Below the pieces are notes generated by a model, which saw nothing but the letters and a program-made list of their open reading frames with translations, was not told the DNA's origin and did no database searches. This document shows positions 54,410 to 63,994 of a DNA stretch of 64,000 nucleotides, one piece after another. Source of the DNA: Polynucleobacter arcticus (GTDB lineage Bacteria; Pseudomonadota; Gammaproteobacteria; Burkholderiales; Burkholderiaceae); NCBI RefSeq assembly GCF_013307205.1, contig NZ_CP028940.1, positions 1,161,702 through 1,225,701 of the forward strand. Direction: 5' to 3'. The first letter of the stretch is position 1; each line of letters begins with the position of its first letter. The translations under genes and the position numbers were made by a program.

Positions 54410-55096
54410 CTACTTAGCGGAAGTTGCTCTCGGATCGGCGGAGGTCTCAAGAGCGACCTTTACAACCTTCTTGGCCATTGCAACAAAGGATTCCACTGAG
54501 CCACCACCAGTTCTAAAGGATTCACCCTGAATAGTCACCAGGCCCTCGCCAATCACTTCTTTGGATTGACTATCGGTAATCTTGCTCTCCACTAACATCG
54601 CAGGAGTTTTTGAGTTCACGCCACCAGCATAAGCAGCCGCATTCATCGCCAAGCCAATAGGTGTGAAATTCCATGGCTGCAGGCTATCGGCAGAACTTTC
54701 AGCGCCAGTAATACCGACAGAGATTCGAGCAACTCCTGGGCCCGGCTGGTTTACGATCTTAATATTGCCGCGATTATTAATGGCTTCAACCATCGAAGCT
54801 TGCAGTGCAACTTTAGCTTGATTGATGGCATCAACTGATACTTCTTTAGTGGCATTCTGATTTAAATAAATCGGATCTAAGATGACTGCAGTGTAAGAGC
54901 CTGGGTTAACACCGGCCTTACGATATCTCCAAATACGTGTATCTGATTCAGAGGTAGCCATTGGCACTAAAACTGAATAATTAGGCAAGAAACCTGACTG
55001 AGGCATTGGCTGGCTTGCCAATTTCGGAGTGTTGCTACAGGCAACTAATAGGGTTACAGCAGATATTGCAGCAACTAAAGTGCCTAATTTTTTCAT
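54410..55096 (-). CDS. DUF3313-like lipoprotein
   Basis: About 228 residues. Lipobox LLVACSNTP gives lipid anchoring after about 20 residues. Motifs FLPNYSVLVPM and AVILDPIYLN resemble DUF3313 proteins, whose role is unknown. ATG 55096 is favoured; ATG 55108 would add four residues. Probably one transcript with the EF-hand gene, whose start lies just downstream. Confidence 0.75.
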   Translation of the reverse strand: MKKLGTLVAAISAVTLLVACSNTPKLASQPMPQSGFLPNYSVLVPMATSESDTRIWRYRKAGVNPGSYTAVILDPIYLNQNATKEVSVDAINQAKVALQASMVEAINNRGNIKIVNQPGPGVARISVGITGAESSADSLQPWNFTPIGLAMNAAAYAGGVNSKTPAMLVESKITDSQSKEVIGEGLVTIQGESFRTGGGSVESFVAMAKKVVKVALETSADPRATSAK

Positions 55097-55190
55097 TTTT
55101 ATTCTCATGTAAAGGTTAAATCAGGAGCTAGTCCGAATCTGATACTGACCATCATACATAGCATTTAAGGCCGCAGGCTAATGGCAAGAT

Positions 55191-55538
55191 TTAAGGGGCT
55201 GGGCAAGGCATCAAACTCCCCGATTTTTGATGCAGCTGTGGCTTGCACTCGACTGGTACAGTATTTGCCTTGGGACTGGCTGCCACACTAGCTGAGGCTG
55301 CCGTTGGGGTGAGCTCTTGAGCAGGCTTTGAGGTCGGCGCACTTAAAGCGGAAAAAGATCTATAAAACTCTTTATCGGTTCCGGGGCATGGCATCAGGGC
55401 ACCGGTTTTTGGGTTCATCATCGGCTTGCACTGGGGGTCGGCCTGGAGCCTAGCCTCTAACTTATCCGAGGTACAAGCCGCCATGAAGGCTGAGGAAATC
55501 AATAAAGTGGTGATGCTGAGGGCTGTGCTGATGTTCAT
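55191..55538 (-). CDS. hypothetical lipoprotein with a duplicated Cys motif
   Basis: About 115 residues from ATG 55538. Signal peptide with lipobox FMAACTS. The mature part has two copies of one motif: CKPMMNPKTGALMPCPGT and, at the C-terminus, CKPQLHQKSGSLMPCPAP, joined by an Ala/Ser/Pro-rich linker. Each copy has two cysteines, apt for disulfides or metal binding. No family recognised. Divergent from the carboxymuconolactone decarboxylase-like gene. Confidence 0.7.
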   Translation of the reverse strand: MNISTALSITTLLISSAFMAACTSDKLEARLQADPQCKPMMNPKTGALMPCPGTDKEFYRSFSALSAPTSKPAQELTPTAASASVAASPKANTVPVECKPQLHQKSGSLMPCPAP

Positions 55539-55623
55539 AAAGCTCTTTAGGTTAAACCTGAAAGCATTAGTAGTGGCAATATATTGCTGCCAATACACTA
55601 TTACTTTAATTTAGGAGAGCGCT

Positions 55624-56001
55624 ATGAATAAAGAAGCATTTGAAAAAGGTTTAAAAACTCGTCGTGAAGTTTTAGGTGCCGAGTATGTAGATAACTCCTT
55701 AAAGAATGCAGACGCATTCAATATGCCGATGCAGGAATTGGTCACTGAATATTGCTGGAATGAAATTTGGAACCGTCCTGGCCTGGACCGCAAAACAAGA
55801 AGCATTATTAATCTAGCGATGATCACCGCTTTAAATCGCCCTCATGAGCTTAAGCTGCACGTCAAAGGCGCCATTAATAACGGCCTGAGCAAAGAAGATA
55901 TCCAGGAGATTTTTTTACAGACTGCGATTTACTGTGGAGTGCCTGCTGCGATTGACAGCTTCCGGTGCGCCAAGGAAGTCTTTGCTGAAATGAAAATATA
56001 G
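55624..56001 (+). CDS. carboxymuconolactone decarboxylase family protein
   Basis: 125 residues. GLDRKTRSIINLAMITAL and LKLHVKGAINNGLSKEDIQE are the CMD family motifs; no CxxC of AhpD-type peroxidases is present, so it is closer to gamma-carboxymuconolactone decarboxylase (PcaC). No other protocatechuate genes are near, so a pathway role is unproven. AGGAGAGCGCT comes before ATG. Confidence 0.85.
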   Translation: MNKEAFEKGLKTRREVLGAEYVDNSLKNADAFNMPMQELVTEYCWNEIWNRPGLDRKTRSIINLAMITALNRPHELKLHVKGAINNGLSKEDIQEIFLQTAIYCGVPAAIDSFRCAKEVFAEMKI

Positions 56002-56102
56002 AAACAAAAACTGATTATTTCAATCGGTAACTATGGATAGTCGATCTTGAGCGTCAATCCTTTTTTTAATAGAATGATTGATCGCTCCTGAAAGACACCG
56101 TC

Positions 56103-56759
56103 ATGAGTACTTGGTTCAATTCTGTTGATATCTATTGCGAACGCATAGATCCAAGTTTTTGGGCTGAGCCTATTAACGCCTTTAGTAATCTATCCTTCAT
56201 CGTTGCAGGATACTTCCTTTGGCGCCGAAAATGTCACCGCTCTGGTTTGCTAGCTATTCTGATAATCTTCATTGGCTTGTGTAGCTTTTGCTTTCATACC
56301 TATGCCAATCGACTAACTGGTTTACTCGATGTCTTGGCAATCGCCTTGTATTTAGTGGTCTTTGCATTTTTGATACCCAAGCAGTGGCCGAGAAGTTCGA
56401 TATTGATTCAACTAGGATCGGTTCTGTTACTAGTCATTAGCATCGCTTTTGTTCAGTTACTCCTTAGTCATTTAAAACTCGCTTCACCATGGTTACCTCC
56501 GGGCATATACCTTGGAGCTTGGCTGGTACTGATTATCTATACTTTAATTACGCAATACACAAATCAATCAGCAGCTCGATTTTTATGGCTAGCAGTGTTT
56601 GTTTTTCCATTATCTCTACTGACCCGTCAACTTGATTTACCCATGTGCGAATTGATTGGTGGCACACATTGGTTATGGCACCTCTTTAATGGTCTAACTT
56701 TATATTTGACTGCTTACGCTCTATGCATAAGACCTGGCTCTAAATCCAATGGACTCTAA
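56103..56759 (+). CDS. ceramidase-family (CREST superfamily) membrane protein
   Basis: 218 residues with about seven hydrophobic segments. VDIYCERIDPSFWAEPINAF, an internal SFCFHTYANRLTGLLD, and C-terminal GTHWLWHLFNGL match the alkaline ceramidase/Per1/PAQR family, which uses conserved Ser, His and Asp residues to bind metal and hydrolyse amide bonds in lipids. All are visible here. The lipid substrate in this bacterium is unknown. Confidence 0.8.
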   Translation: MSTWFNSVDIYCERIDPSFWAEPINAFSNLSFIVAGYFLWRRKCHRSGLLAILIIFIGLCSFCFHTYANRLTGLLDVLAIALYLVVFAFLIPKQWPRSSILIQLGSVLLLVISIAFVQLLLSHLKLASPWLPPGIYLGAWLVLIIYTLITQYTNQSAARFLWLAVFVFPLSLLTRQLDLPMCELIGGTHWLWHLFNGLTLYLTAYALCIRPGSKSNGL

Positions 56760-56908
56760 CAAGTCGTGTATCTGCTTACTTTTGAGTTTGAGTTCTAAGC
56801 CCCATTGGAAACCTCTAAGCCTGATTAGATAAAATTGAGGAAATGTCATTAAGTACTGCTATAAGAATGAGTCTTGTTAAAAATATTTACGATTCCCTGG
56901 GGATTTAT

Positions 56909-57748
56909 ATGAAAAAAATGAAGTATTGCTTGGTTGCACTTTGCTGCTGCCTTTCCTTTAACGCTATGGCCGATAGATCGAGTGTTAAAGGTGATAGCTC
57001 TTATACGCCTAGTCCCGGTCAAGCCGGGAAAGATGTAATTTGGCTTCCAACGGGCACTGAGCTCGTGAGTTTGATGCTCAAAACAGCGAATGTGACAAAT
57101 CAAGATTTAGTTTATGACTTGGGTGCTGGCGATGGCAAGATTGCGATTGCAGCCGCAAAAGAATTTGGAGCAAAAGCAGTTGGTATTGAGTTCAACCCAG
57201 ACATGGCTGCGTATGCACAACGCAATGCGATTCAGTCTGGCGTAGGTCAGTTGGTCAAAATTATTCATGGGGATATTTTTGTCGAGGACTTTAGTCAAGC
57301 CACTGTAGTCACCCTGTACTTACTGCCTGATCTCAATATGCAATTACGGCCAACCATTCTCAAAATGAAGCCTGGTACACGCGTGGTCTCTCATGCTTTT
57401 TCAATGGGCGACTGGGAGGCTGACAAAGAGATGGATTTAGACGGCAAAGCATACTATTGGGTAGTTCCAGCTGATGTTGCAGGTGAATGGTCACTGGAGG
57501 GCAATGAAGTAAAAAAAGTCACCCTTACCCTTGCTCAACGATTTCAACGAATTGGGGGGAACATCAAAATTGGGGATCAGTCTCAGCCTATTCTGAATCC
57601 CCATCTCGAGGGTAAACAACTGCGCTTTTCATACATTGATCTGAACAAAAATTACATCACAGTTAAGGGCGATATTAATGGCTCAGAGTTCAAGGGTGAA
57701 TACAAAAATAGCTACTCTCAAGGCCCGGTTCTAGGCAAGCGTCGTTAA
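56909..57748 (+). CDS. SAM-dependent methyltransferase with an N-terminal signal peptide
   Basis: 279 residues from ATG 56909, with GGGGATT just upstream; the longer frame from 56843 is rejected. The N-terminus MKKMKYCLVALCCCLSFNAM looks like a Sec signal peptide. Then a class I methyltransferase domain: VYDLGAGDGKIAIAAAKEFG, IEFNPDMAAYAQRNAI, and VVTLYLLPDLNMQLRP. The C-terminal about 80 residues are beta-rich. Export of a SAM enzyme is odd because SAM is cytoplasmic; it may be membrane-tethered. It lies 9 bp from the permease gene. Confidence 0.75.
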   Translation: MKKMKYCLVALCCCLSFNAMADRSSVKGDSSYTPSPGQAGKDVIWLPTGTELVSLMLKTANVTNQDLVYDLGAGDGKIAIAAAKEFGAKAVGIEFNPDMAAYAQRNAIQSGVGQLVKIIHGDIFVEDFSQATVVTLYLLPDLNMQLRPTILKMKPGTRVVSHAFSMGDWEADKEMDLDGKAYYWVVPADVAGEWSLEGNEVKKVTLTLAQRFQRIGGNIKIGDQSQPILNPHLEGKQLRFSYIDLNKNYITVKGDINGSEFKGEYKNSYSQGPVLGKRR

Positions 57749-57757
57749 GACTTCAGA

Positions 57758-59101
57758 ATGCCAAAAAATAATTCTCCACAGCAATTATTAAGCCCGACAG
57801 GGGCGATTGCGATCATTGTTGGTATTGTGATCGGTGCCGGCATTTTTAAGACACCGTCTATGGTAGCGGGCATTACAGGCGATGTTGGTTGGGCACTGAC
57901 CATCTGGGTTGTAGGCTCTTTAATATCGATTATGGGGGCTCTTTGTTATGCAGAATTAGCCACTACCTTCCCTCATGCCGGCGGCGACTACCATTTTCTT
58001 ACTCGCGCTTATGGCAAGAATGTTTCTTTCTTATATGGCTGGGCAAAGGCCATGGTGATCAATACGGGCTCAATTGCTTTATTGGCTTTTGTGTTCGGCG
58101 ATTACATGACTAAAGTTTTACCAATCGGAGCTAACTCGACTATTTATTGGGCGGCACTGATCGTCATTACGCTTACCCTAATTAATCTCATTGGCATCCA
58201 TACTTCGGCAGGAATACAAAGCCTCTTAACAATTTTGGAAGTGTTTGGTCTGGTGGCAATCATCGTTGCGGGTTTTGGTATTTTTTCGGCTCCGCTACCG
58301 TTAGTTGATAACCCTCCTTTGTTTTCTAGCAGTCCGGAACTTGGCACACTAGGATTGGGTATGGTGTTTGTTTTATTGACTTTTGGGGGTTGGAATGAAT
58401 CCGCCTATATTTCTTCTGAACTCAAAGGCACCAGCAAGACCATCGTGACAGTGATTGTGGCTAGTCTTACAGTCATCACTGTAGTTTATCTACTAGTTAA
58501 TCTTGCACTGATTAATGGTCTTGGTCTTAAAGCATTGGCTAGCAGTAAAGCAGCACCGGCTGATTTATTAGGCCTTGCTTTTGGCCCCTTAGGTGAAAAG
58601 TTACTCGGTCTTTTTGTGGCAATTGCCGCCCTTACCAGCATTAATGCCACCATGATTGTTGGGGCCAGAACGAATTACGCTATGGGGGAAGACTGGCAAG
58701 GTTTGAGAAAAATGAGTCATTGGGAGTCATCGCGCGGCTCACCAAGCCTTGCTTATTTAGTACAAGGCATTATCAGCCTTGCTTTAGTAGGCTTTGGTGC
58801 CCTACAAAGTGATGGCTTTGAGGCAATGGTGGAGTTCACAGCCCCCGTTTTTTGGATCTTCTTATTCTTGGTTGGGTTGGGCTTATTTATCTTGCGCTTT
58901 AAAGATCATTCGGTGCGTCCATTTAAGGTACCACTTTACCCCCTCACCCCGCTGATCTTTTGCGCCTCTTGTGGGTATCTTGCTTATTCAAGCATCATGT
59001 ACGCACATAGCAGAGGAGCTGTCATGATTTCTATTTACGTAATGATGGCTGGTCTGGTAGCACTGATTTTTCTAAGACTAAAAAAATCACCAAATAGTTA
59101 G
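57758..59101 (+). CDS. APC family amino acid permease
   Basis: 447 residues, twelve hydrophobic segments. GIVIGAGIFKTPSMVAG is the APC substrate-binding unwound helix 1, and GDYHFLTRAYGKNVSFLYGW and NATMIVGARTNYAMGEDW are further family motifs. Probably a secondary amino-acid transporter of the inner membrane; substrate unknown. Co-directional with the methyltransferase gene. Confidence 0.88.
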   Translation: MPKNNSPQQLLSPTGAIAIIVGIVIGAGIFKTPSMVAGITGDVGWALTIWVVGSLISIMGALCYAELATTFPHAGGDYHFLTRAYGKNVSFLYGWAKAMVINTGSIALLAFVFGDYMTKVLPIGANSTIYWAALIVITLTLINLIGIHTSAGIQSLLTILEVFGLVAIIVAGFGIFSAPLPLVDNPPLFSSSPELGTLGLGMVFVLLTFGGWNESAYISSELKGTSKTIVTVIVASLTVITVVYLLVNLALINGLGLKALASSKAAPADLLGLAFGPLGEKLLGLFVAIAALTSINATMIVGARTNYAMGEDWQGLRKMSHWESSRGSPSLAYLVQGIISLALVGFGALQSDGFEAMVEFTAPVFWIFLFLVGLGLFILRFKDHSVRPFKVPLYPLTPLIFCASCGYLAYSSIMYAHSRGAVMISIYVMMAGLVALIFLRLKKSPNS

Positions 59102-59141
59102 GTCGCTAATTTGTCTGACCCAGCACAATATACATCTGCGA

Positions 59142-59990
59142 CTAGGCCTTTTTGATTTCTGCAATCACTGGGGTGTGATCTGAGGGCTGCTCCCAAGTAC
59201 GAGGCTCTTTATCGATGAGGCTTGCCATACATCTATCTTTAAGGGCTTCGCTCAAGAGGATATGATCGATGCGCATGCCTGCATTACGTCTAAAGCCCAT
59301 CATGCGGTAATCCCACCAGCTATAGGATTTTGGCGCTTGCTCAAACATGCGGAAAGAGTCTGTTAAGCCCAGCTCTAGCAATTGCTGGAAGGCTTTACGC
59401 TCCTCTGGAGAAACCAAGTTTTGTCCGACCCATTTTGAAGGATCATATACATCGGCATCAGTAGGTGCAATATTAAAGTCACCCAATAATGCCAGTTGGT
59501 TATTTTGGCTGAGCTCATCTTTTAACCAAGATTCGAGGGCCTGGAGCCAAGCTAGTTTGTAAGCAAACTTATCGCTTTCAGGTGACTGGCCATTCGGGAA
59601 GTATGCTGAGACCAGTCTGATGGGCTGCATTCCAGCGAAAGGAATACTTGCGGCTAAGATACGCTGCTGCTCATCAACATTCCCGGGGATATTTCTGATG
59701 GGCTTTAAAAAGGTAGTGCTAGCATCGGAAGCAATTGGAGCCAAGCTCGCTTTTCTTACAATGATGGCAACGCCGTTATAAGTCTTCTGTCCAGCAGCTA
59801 GACTGACATATCCCGCATCCTCAAGTTCCTGATGCGGATACTTATCGTCAGTAAGCTTTAGCTCTTGCAAGCAAAGCGCATCGATTGGCTTTTTGACCTT
59901 TTCTTGATCTTGCAGCCATTTCAAGACTTGAGGTAAGCGCACCTTCAGTGAATTGACATTCCAAGCGGCAATACGAACTGACTCAGTCAT
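59142..59990 (-). CDS. xthA: exodeoxyribonuclease III-type AP endonuclease
   Basis: 282 residues of the endonuclease/exonuclease/phosphatase fold: IAAWNVNSLKVRLPQVLKWL, LCLQELKLTDDKYP, ALLGDFNIAPTDADVYD and PSDHTPVIAEI include the catalytic Asn, Glu, Asp and His. It cuts DNA at abasic sites. Its start overlaps the ntrC stop by 8 bp. Confidence 0.94.
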   Translation of the reverse strand: MTESVRIAAWNVNSLKVRLPQVLKWLQDQEKVKKPIDALCLQELKLTDDKYPHQELEDAGYVSLAAGQKTYNGVAIIVRKASLAPIASDASTTFLKPIRNIPGNVDEQQRILAASIPFAGMQPIRLVSAYFPNGQSPESDKFAYKLAWLQALESWLKDELSQNNQLALLGDFNIAPTDADVYDPSKWVGQNLVSPEERKAFQQLLELGLTDSFRMFEQAPKSYSWWDYRMMGFRRNAGMRIDHILLSEALKDRCMASLIDKEPRTWEQPSDHTPVIAEIKKA

Positions 59991-61434
59991 CTAATCCCAA
60001 CTCCTGTAACTTACGAGTAATTGTGTTGCGCCCAATGCCCAATCGCTGAGCTGCTTCAACACGTCTGCCACGAGTCACCTCAAGGGCAGCCTGTAAAACC
60101 GCTTTTTCAAATTTGGAGCACAAAGCGTCATACACTCCCGTGTCTCCATCCTGAAGCATCTTCACTGCTAGGCGCCCCAATCCAACCTCCCAATCAAGCC
60201 CACCAACTCGGGTGCCCGCTAGATTGGCTGGGCTAGTGCCCCCTTGAGGCGCAATAGCTAGCTCACTAGCTTCGGCCAATAAATCCGTAGGAAGATCGCC
60301 GCTACCAATGACGTTAGAAGGGGTCATCACTGTTAGCCAGTGACAAAGATTTTCTAGTTGGCGAACATTACCGGGAAACGGCTTAACGCTTATCTCTCGC
60401 AAAACATCATCTGAAAGTTTTTTTGCCTCAACACCCAATGACTTTGCACATGACAGCATGAAGTGTCGTGCCAGCACTGGAATGTCTTCAGCACGCTCGC
60501 GCAATGCTGGCATACGCAAGCGTATGACATTTAGGCGGTGTAATAAATCTTCGCGGAAAGCACCTGCGGCAACCCGCGCCTCTAGATTATGGTGTGTAGA
60601 CGCAATGATACGAACATTGGCTTTGATCGGGTCTTGGCCACCAACACGATAAAAGTGGCCATCCGTTAGAGCGCGCAATAAACGAGTTTGTAGGTCAAAA
60701 GAGATTTCACCGATTTCATCTAGGAATAAAGTGCCTCCATCGGCCTGCTCAAAGCGCCCACGGCGTAGAGTTAAGGCCCCTGAAAATGCGCCGCGCTCAT
60801 GACCAAATAATTCCGACTCTAACAAATCTTTTGGGACTGCGGCAGTGCTAAATGCAACAAAGGGTCCCTTGGCTCTTGGACTATGCTTATGCAAAGCTTG
60901 AGCGACTAGCTCTTTACCGGTTCCAGATTCACCGGTAATTAATACAGTGGAGTGGGACTGTGCAAGGCGACCGATTGCTCTGAACACTTCCTGCATGGCA
61001 GGAGCTTGACCGATAATTTCGGTGGAGTCTTGTCGCCAACCATTAATCTCTTTATTGCTAGATTGATTTCGCTCACTCTGCTCTATCGCCCGACGGATCA
61101 ACTCTACAGCCTTGTCAATATCAAACGGTTTAGTAAGATATTCAAATGCACCGCCTTGAAAGGACGATACCGCTGAATCCAAATCAGAATAAGCAGTCAT
61201 GATGATCACGGGGAGCATCGGGTGTGTTTCTTTTACATTCTGCAAAAGATCCAAACCATTGCCACGCGGCATGCGAATATCTGAAATCAATACCTGCGGC
61301 GTCTCTTTATCCAAGGCATTCAGTACGTCATTAGGATTGGAAAAACTTTTATGAGGAATGTTTTCACGGGTCAGCGCTTTTTCTAGTACCCAACGAATTG
61401 ATTGATCATCGTCCACGATCCAAACGGGTTTCAT
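59983..61434 (-). CDS. ntrC: nitrogen regulation response regulator NtrC
   Basis: 483 residues. Receiver with Asp52 ([11 protein letters not shown]) and Lys104; AAA+ domain with Walker A GESGTGKE (168-175), Walker [13 protein letters not shown] and the sigma-54 loop written GAFSGA (215-220) rather than GAFTGA; C-terminal Fis-like helix-turn-helix ([20 protein letters not shown]). It activates sigma-54 promoters under nitrogen limitation. The start overlaps ntrB as ATGA. Confidence 0.96.
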   Translation of the reverse strand: MKPVWIVDDDQSIRWVLEKALTRENIPHKSFSNPNDVLNALDKETPQVLISDIRMPRGNGLDLLQNVKETHPMLPVIIMTAYSDLDSAVSSFQGGAFEYLTKPFDIDKAVELIRRAIEQSERNQSSNKEINGWRQDSTEIIGQAPAMQEVFRAIGRLAQSHSTVLITGESGTGKELVAQALHKHSPRAKGPFVAFSTAAVPKDLLESELFGHERGAFSGALTLRRGRFEQADGGTLFLDEIGEISFDLQTRLLRALTDGHFYRVGGQDPIKANVRIIASTHHNLEARVAAGAFREDLLHRLNVIRLRMPALRERAEDIPVLARHFMLSCAKSLGVEAKKLSDDVLREISVKPFPGNVRQLENLCHWLTVMTPSNVIGSGDLPTDLLAEASELAIAPQGGTSPANLAGTRVGGLDWEVGLGRLAVKMLQDGDTGVYDALCSKFEKAVLQAALEVTRGRRVEAAQRLGIGRNTITRKLQELGLDD

Positions 61435-62564
61435 AATGCTTTCTCCTGCCTACGGTACGGAATTTGAATTTGGAAATCAGTCCGTCCAGGACGGCTGTCA
61501 CATGCAATGAAACCCTGATGCTGCTGAACAAAAGTTTGGGCCAAAGTAAGGCCTAGGCCACTACCACCATCCCTGCCAGAGACTAATGGAAAGAAAATAC
61601 GTTCACGAATATCTTCTGGGATACCGGGTCCGTTATCAATTACGTGCAAGTCCATCGCCATTTTGTAGCGTTGTTTGGAAATGGTCACCGAGCGAGCAAC
61701 TCGTGTTTTTAACTCAATCTGAGCAATACCCTGAGCAATTTCCTCTGAAAGTGCTTGGGCTGCATTGTGCGCAATATTGAGGACTGCTTGGATCAACTGC
61801 TCACGATCACCCAGCACCTCAGGAAGGCTGGTGTCATAGTTACGAATGATCCGCAAGCCTTTGGGGAATTCCGCTAATACTAAGCTACGAACGCGCTCCA
61901 GAGCCTCATGAACGTTAAACAATTCCATAGCATGGGCTTTACGATGCGGCGCGAGCAATCGATCCACTAAATTCTGAAGACGATCAGACTCTTTAATAAT
62001 GACTTGGGTGTATTCCCGCAAGCCTTTATCTGGCAACTCAAACTCCAGCAGCTGAGCGGCGCCACGAATACCGCCTAAAGGATTTTTAATCTCATGCGCT
62101 AAGTTACGCATTAACTGTTTGTTAGCTTCAACCTGCTGCGTGACACGCTCATCGCGCTCACTGCGTAACTGTTGATCGATCGGAAACCACTCCATCAGGA
62201 TGAGTGAGGGGTCCTCAAGACTAGCCACTACGACGTGCGCAGGGATGGATTCTTGATGAATACTTCCAGGCAGGGAGTGTAAGACCATTTCTTGGCGTTG
62301 CGCAGATACATGACCAGCCTTGATCTCTGCAATCAAGTAATTGAGCGAATGATTGTCACCAAACAAGTTATGCAAGGACTGTCCCTCAAGAGACTTACGA
62401 GAGAGATCCAGTGCCGACTCTGCGGCTGGGTTCACGTAAATCAATTGCTGGCTTTCTGCCTCAAAAACCACGATGGCATTAGGCAATTGGTCAAGCAATG
62501 TCGGAAAAAAAGGGGCAGCCGAAGCCGCCCCTTTTAACGAATTGCGCAAGAGACCTGCGCTCAA
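61431..62564 (-). CDS. ntrB: nitrogen regulation sensor kinase NtrB
   Basis: 377 residues. PAS domain ([20 protein letters not shown]), phospho-acceptor His157 in [12 protein letters not shown], and ATPase boxes [22 protein letters not shown] and [11 protein letters not shown]. Cytoplasmic, controlled by PII. Codons 10-19 of the frame from ATG 62564 form an intrinsic terminator, so the real start may be downstream, for example TTG 62498, just before [11 protein letters not shown]. It lies 14 bp after glnA. Confidence 0.94.
   Translation of the reverse strand: MSAGLLRNSLKGAASAAPFFPTLLDQLPNAIVVFEAESQQLIYVNPAAESALDLSRKSLEGQSLHNLFGDNHSLNYLIAEIKAGHVSAQRQEMVLHSLPGSIHQESIPAHVVVASLEDPSLILMEWFPIDQQLRSERDERVTQQVEANKQLMRNLAHEIKNPLGGIRGAAQLLEFELPDKGLREYTQVIIKESDRLQNLVDRLLAPHRKAHAMELFNVHEALERVRSLVLAEFPKGLRIIRNYDTSLPEVLGDREQLIQAVLNIAHNAAQALSEEIAQGIAQIELKTRVARSVTISKQRYKMAMDLHVIDNGPGIPEDIRERIFFPLVSGRDGGSGLGLTLAQTFVQQHQGFIACDSRPGRTDFQIQIPYRRQEKAL
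62508..62535 (-). terminator. intrinsic terminator after glnA, inside the 5' end of ntrB
   Basis: On the minus strand AAAAGGGGCGGC pairs with GCTGCCCCTTTT around a TTCG tetraloop (12 pairs, one G-T), followed by a T-run continuing to 62505. It lies 44 bases after the glnA stop and within the open frame of ntrB. It would reduce read-through from glnA into ntrBC. Confidence 0.88.
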
Positions 62565-62578
62565 CTTTTCTCCTTCGC

Positions 62579-63994
62579 TTACAGGGAGTAGTACATATCG
62601 AATTCGATTGGATGCGTTGTCATGCGGAAACGTGTGACATCTTCCATCTTCAATGCGATATAAGCGTCCAACATAGAGTCAGTAAAGACACCACCGCGAG
62701 TCAAGAACTCACGATCTTTGTTCAAGGCTTCCAATGCTTCTTCTAAGCTTGCACAAACGGTTGGGATCTTTGCATCTTCTTCTGGCGGCAAGTCATACAA
62801 GTTCTTGTCAGCAGCTTCACCTGGATGAATCTTGTTCTGAACACCATCTAAGCCTGCCATCATCAATGCTGAGAAGCAAAGATATGGGTTAGCCAATGGA
62901 TCAGGGAAGCGAGTCTCAATACGACGACCTTTAGGGCTAGAAACGTGTGGAATACGAATCGAAGCCGAACGGTTACGAGCAGAGTAAGCCAATTTCACTG
63001 GAGCCTCAAAGCCCGGAACCAAGCGCTTATAGGAGTTCGTACCTGGGTTGGTAATCGCATTCAACGCCTTAGCGTGCTTGATGATGCCGCCGATGTAGAA
63101 CAATGCGAATTCTGACAAGCCTGCATAGCCGTTACCAGCAAACAAGTTCTCGCCGTTTTTCCAAATAGATTGGTGCACGTGCATACCAGAACCATTGTCG
63201 CCAACGATTGGCTTGGGCATAAATGTAGCTGTTTTGCCATAAGCATGCGCTACGTTTTGAACAACATACTTCTGCCAAATCGTCCAGTCAGCACGCTCAA
63301 CTAATGTGCTGAATCTTGTACCCAATTCGTTTTGGCCTTGACCAGCAACTTCATGGTGATGCACTTCGACAGGAATGCCCAATGATTCAAGAATCAAACA
63401 CATTTCAGAACGCATGTCCTGGAATGAGTCTACTGGAGAGACTGGAAAGTAACCGCCTTTTTTGCCTGGACGATGACCAGTATTACCGCCTTCGATTTCA
63501 GCACCTGAAGACCATGGCGCTTCTTCAGATTCAACTTTTACAAAACAACCCTGCATGTCAGCACCCCAACGGACGCCGTCAAAAATAAAGAATTCTGGCT
63601 CTGGGCCGAAAAAAGCAGTGTCACCTAGGCCGGTGCTCTTCAAGTAAGACTCAGCACGCTTGGCAATAGAACGTGGATCACGATCGTAGCCTTTGCCATC
63701 AGATGGCTCGATCACATCACATGTGATGACCAATGTTGGCTCTTCATAGAATGGATCAATGTAGCAAGCTGTTGGGTCTGGCATCAGCAACATATCCGAT
63801 GCTTCAATACCCTTCCAGCCAGCAATAGATGAACCGTCAAACGCATGACCGCTCTCAAACTTGTCTTCGTCAAAATGAGAAATAGGAACTGTAGTGTGTT
63901 GCTCTTTGCCCTTTGTATCTACAAAGCGGAAATCAACAAAAGTACATTCTTTCTCTTTAACTAACTTCATCACATCAGCGACGGTCTTCGTCAT
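62579..63994 (-). CDS. glnA: glutamine synthetase, type I
   Basis: 471 residues. [20 protein letters not shown] and [18 protein letters not shown], then [18 protein letters not shown], are class I signatures; NLYDLPPEE contains the Tyr that is adenylylated by GlnE, so this is the GSI-beta form subject to covalent control. It makes glutamine from glutamate and ammonia. Only six bases of upstream sequence remain in the window, so its promoter (expected sigma-54/NtrC) is outside. Confidence 0.97.
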   Translation of the reverse strand: MTKTVADVMKLVKEKECTFVDFRFVDTKGKEQHTTVPISHFDEDKFESGHAFDGSSIAGWKGIEASDMLLMPDPTACYIDPFYEEPTLVITCDVIEPSDGKGYDRDPRSIAKRAESYLKSTGLGDTAFFGPEPEFFIFDGVRWGADMQGCFVKVESEEAPWSSGAEIEGGNTGHRPGKKGGYFPVSPVDSFQDMRSEMCLILESLGIPVEVHHHEVAGQGQNELGTRFSTLVERADWTIWQKYVVQNVAHAYGKTATFMPKPIVGDNGSGMHVHQSIWKNGENLFAGNGYAGLSEFALFYIGGIIKHAKALNAITNPGTNSYKRLVPGFEAPVKLAYSARNRSASIRIPHVSSPKGRRIETRFPDPLANPYLCFSALMMAGLDGVQNKIHPGEAADKNLYDLPPEEDAKIPTVCASLEEALEALNKDREFLTRGGVFTDSMLDAYIALKMEDVTRFRMTTHPIEFDMYYSL

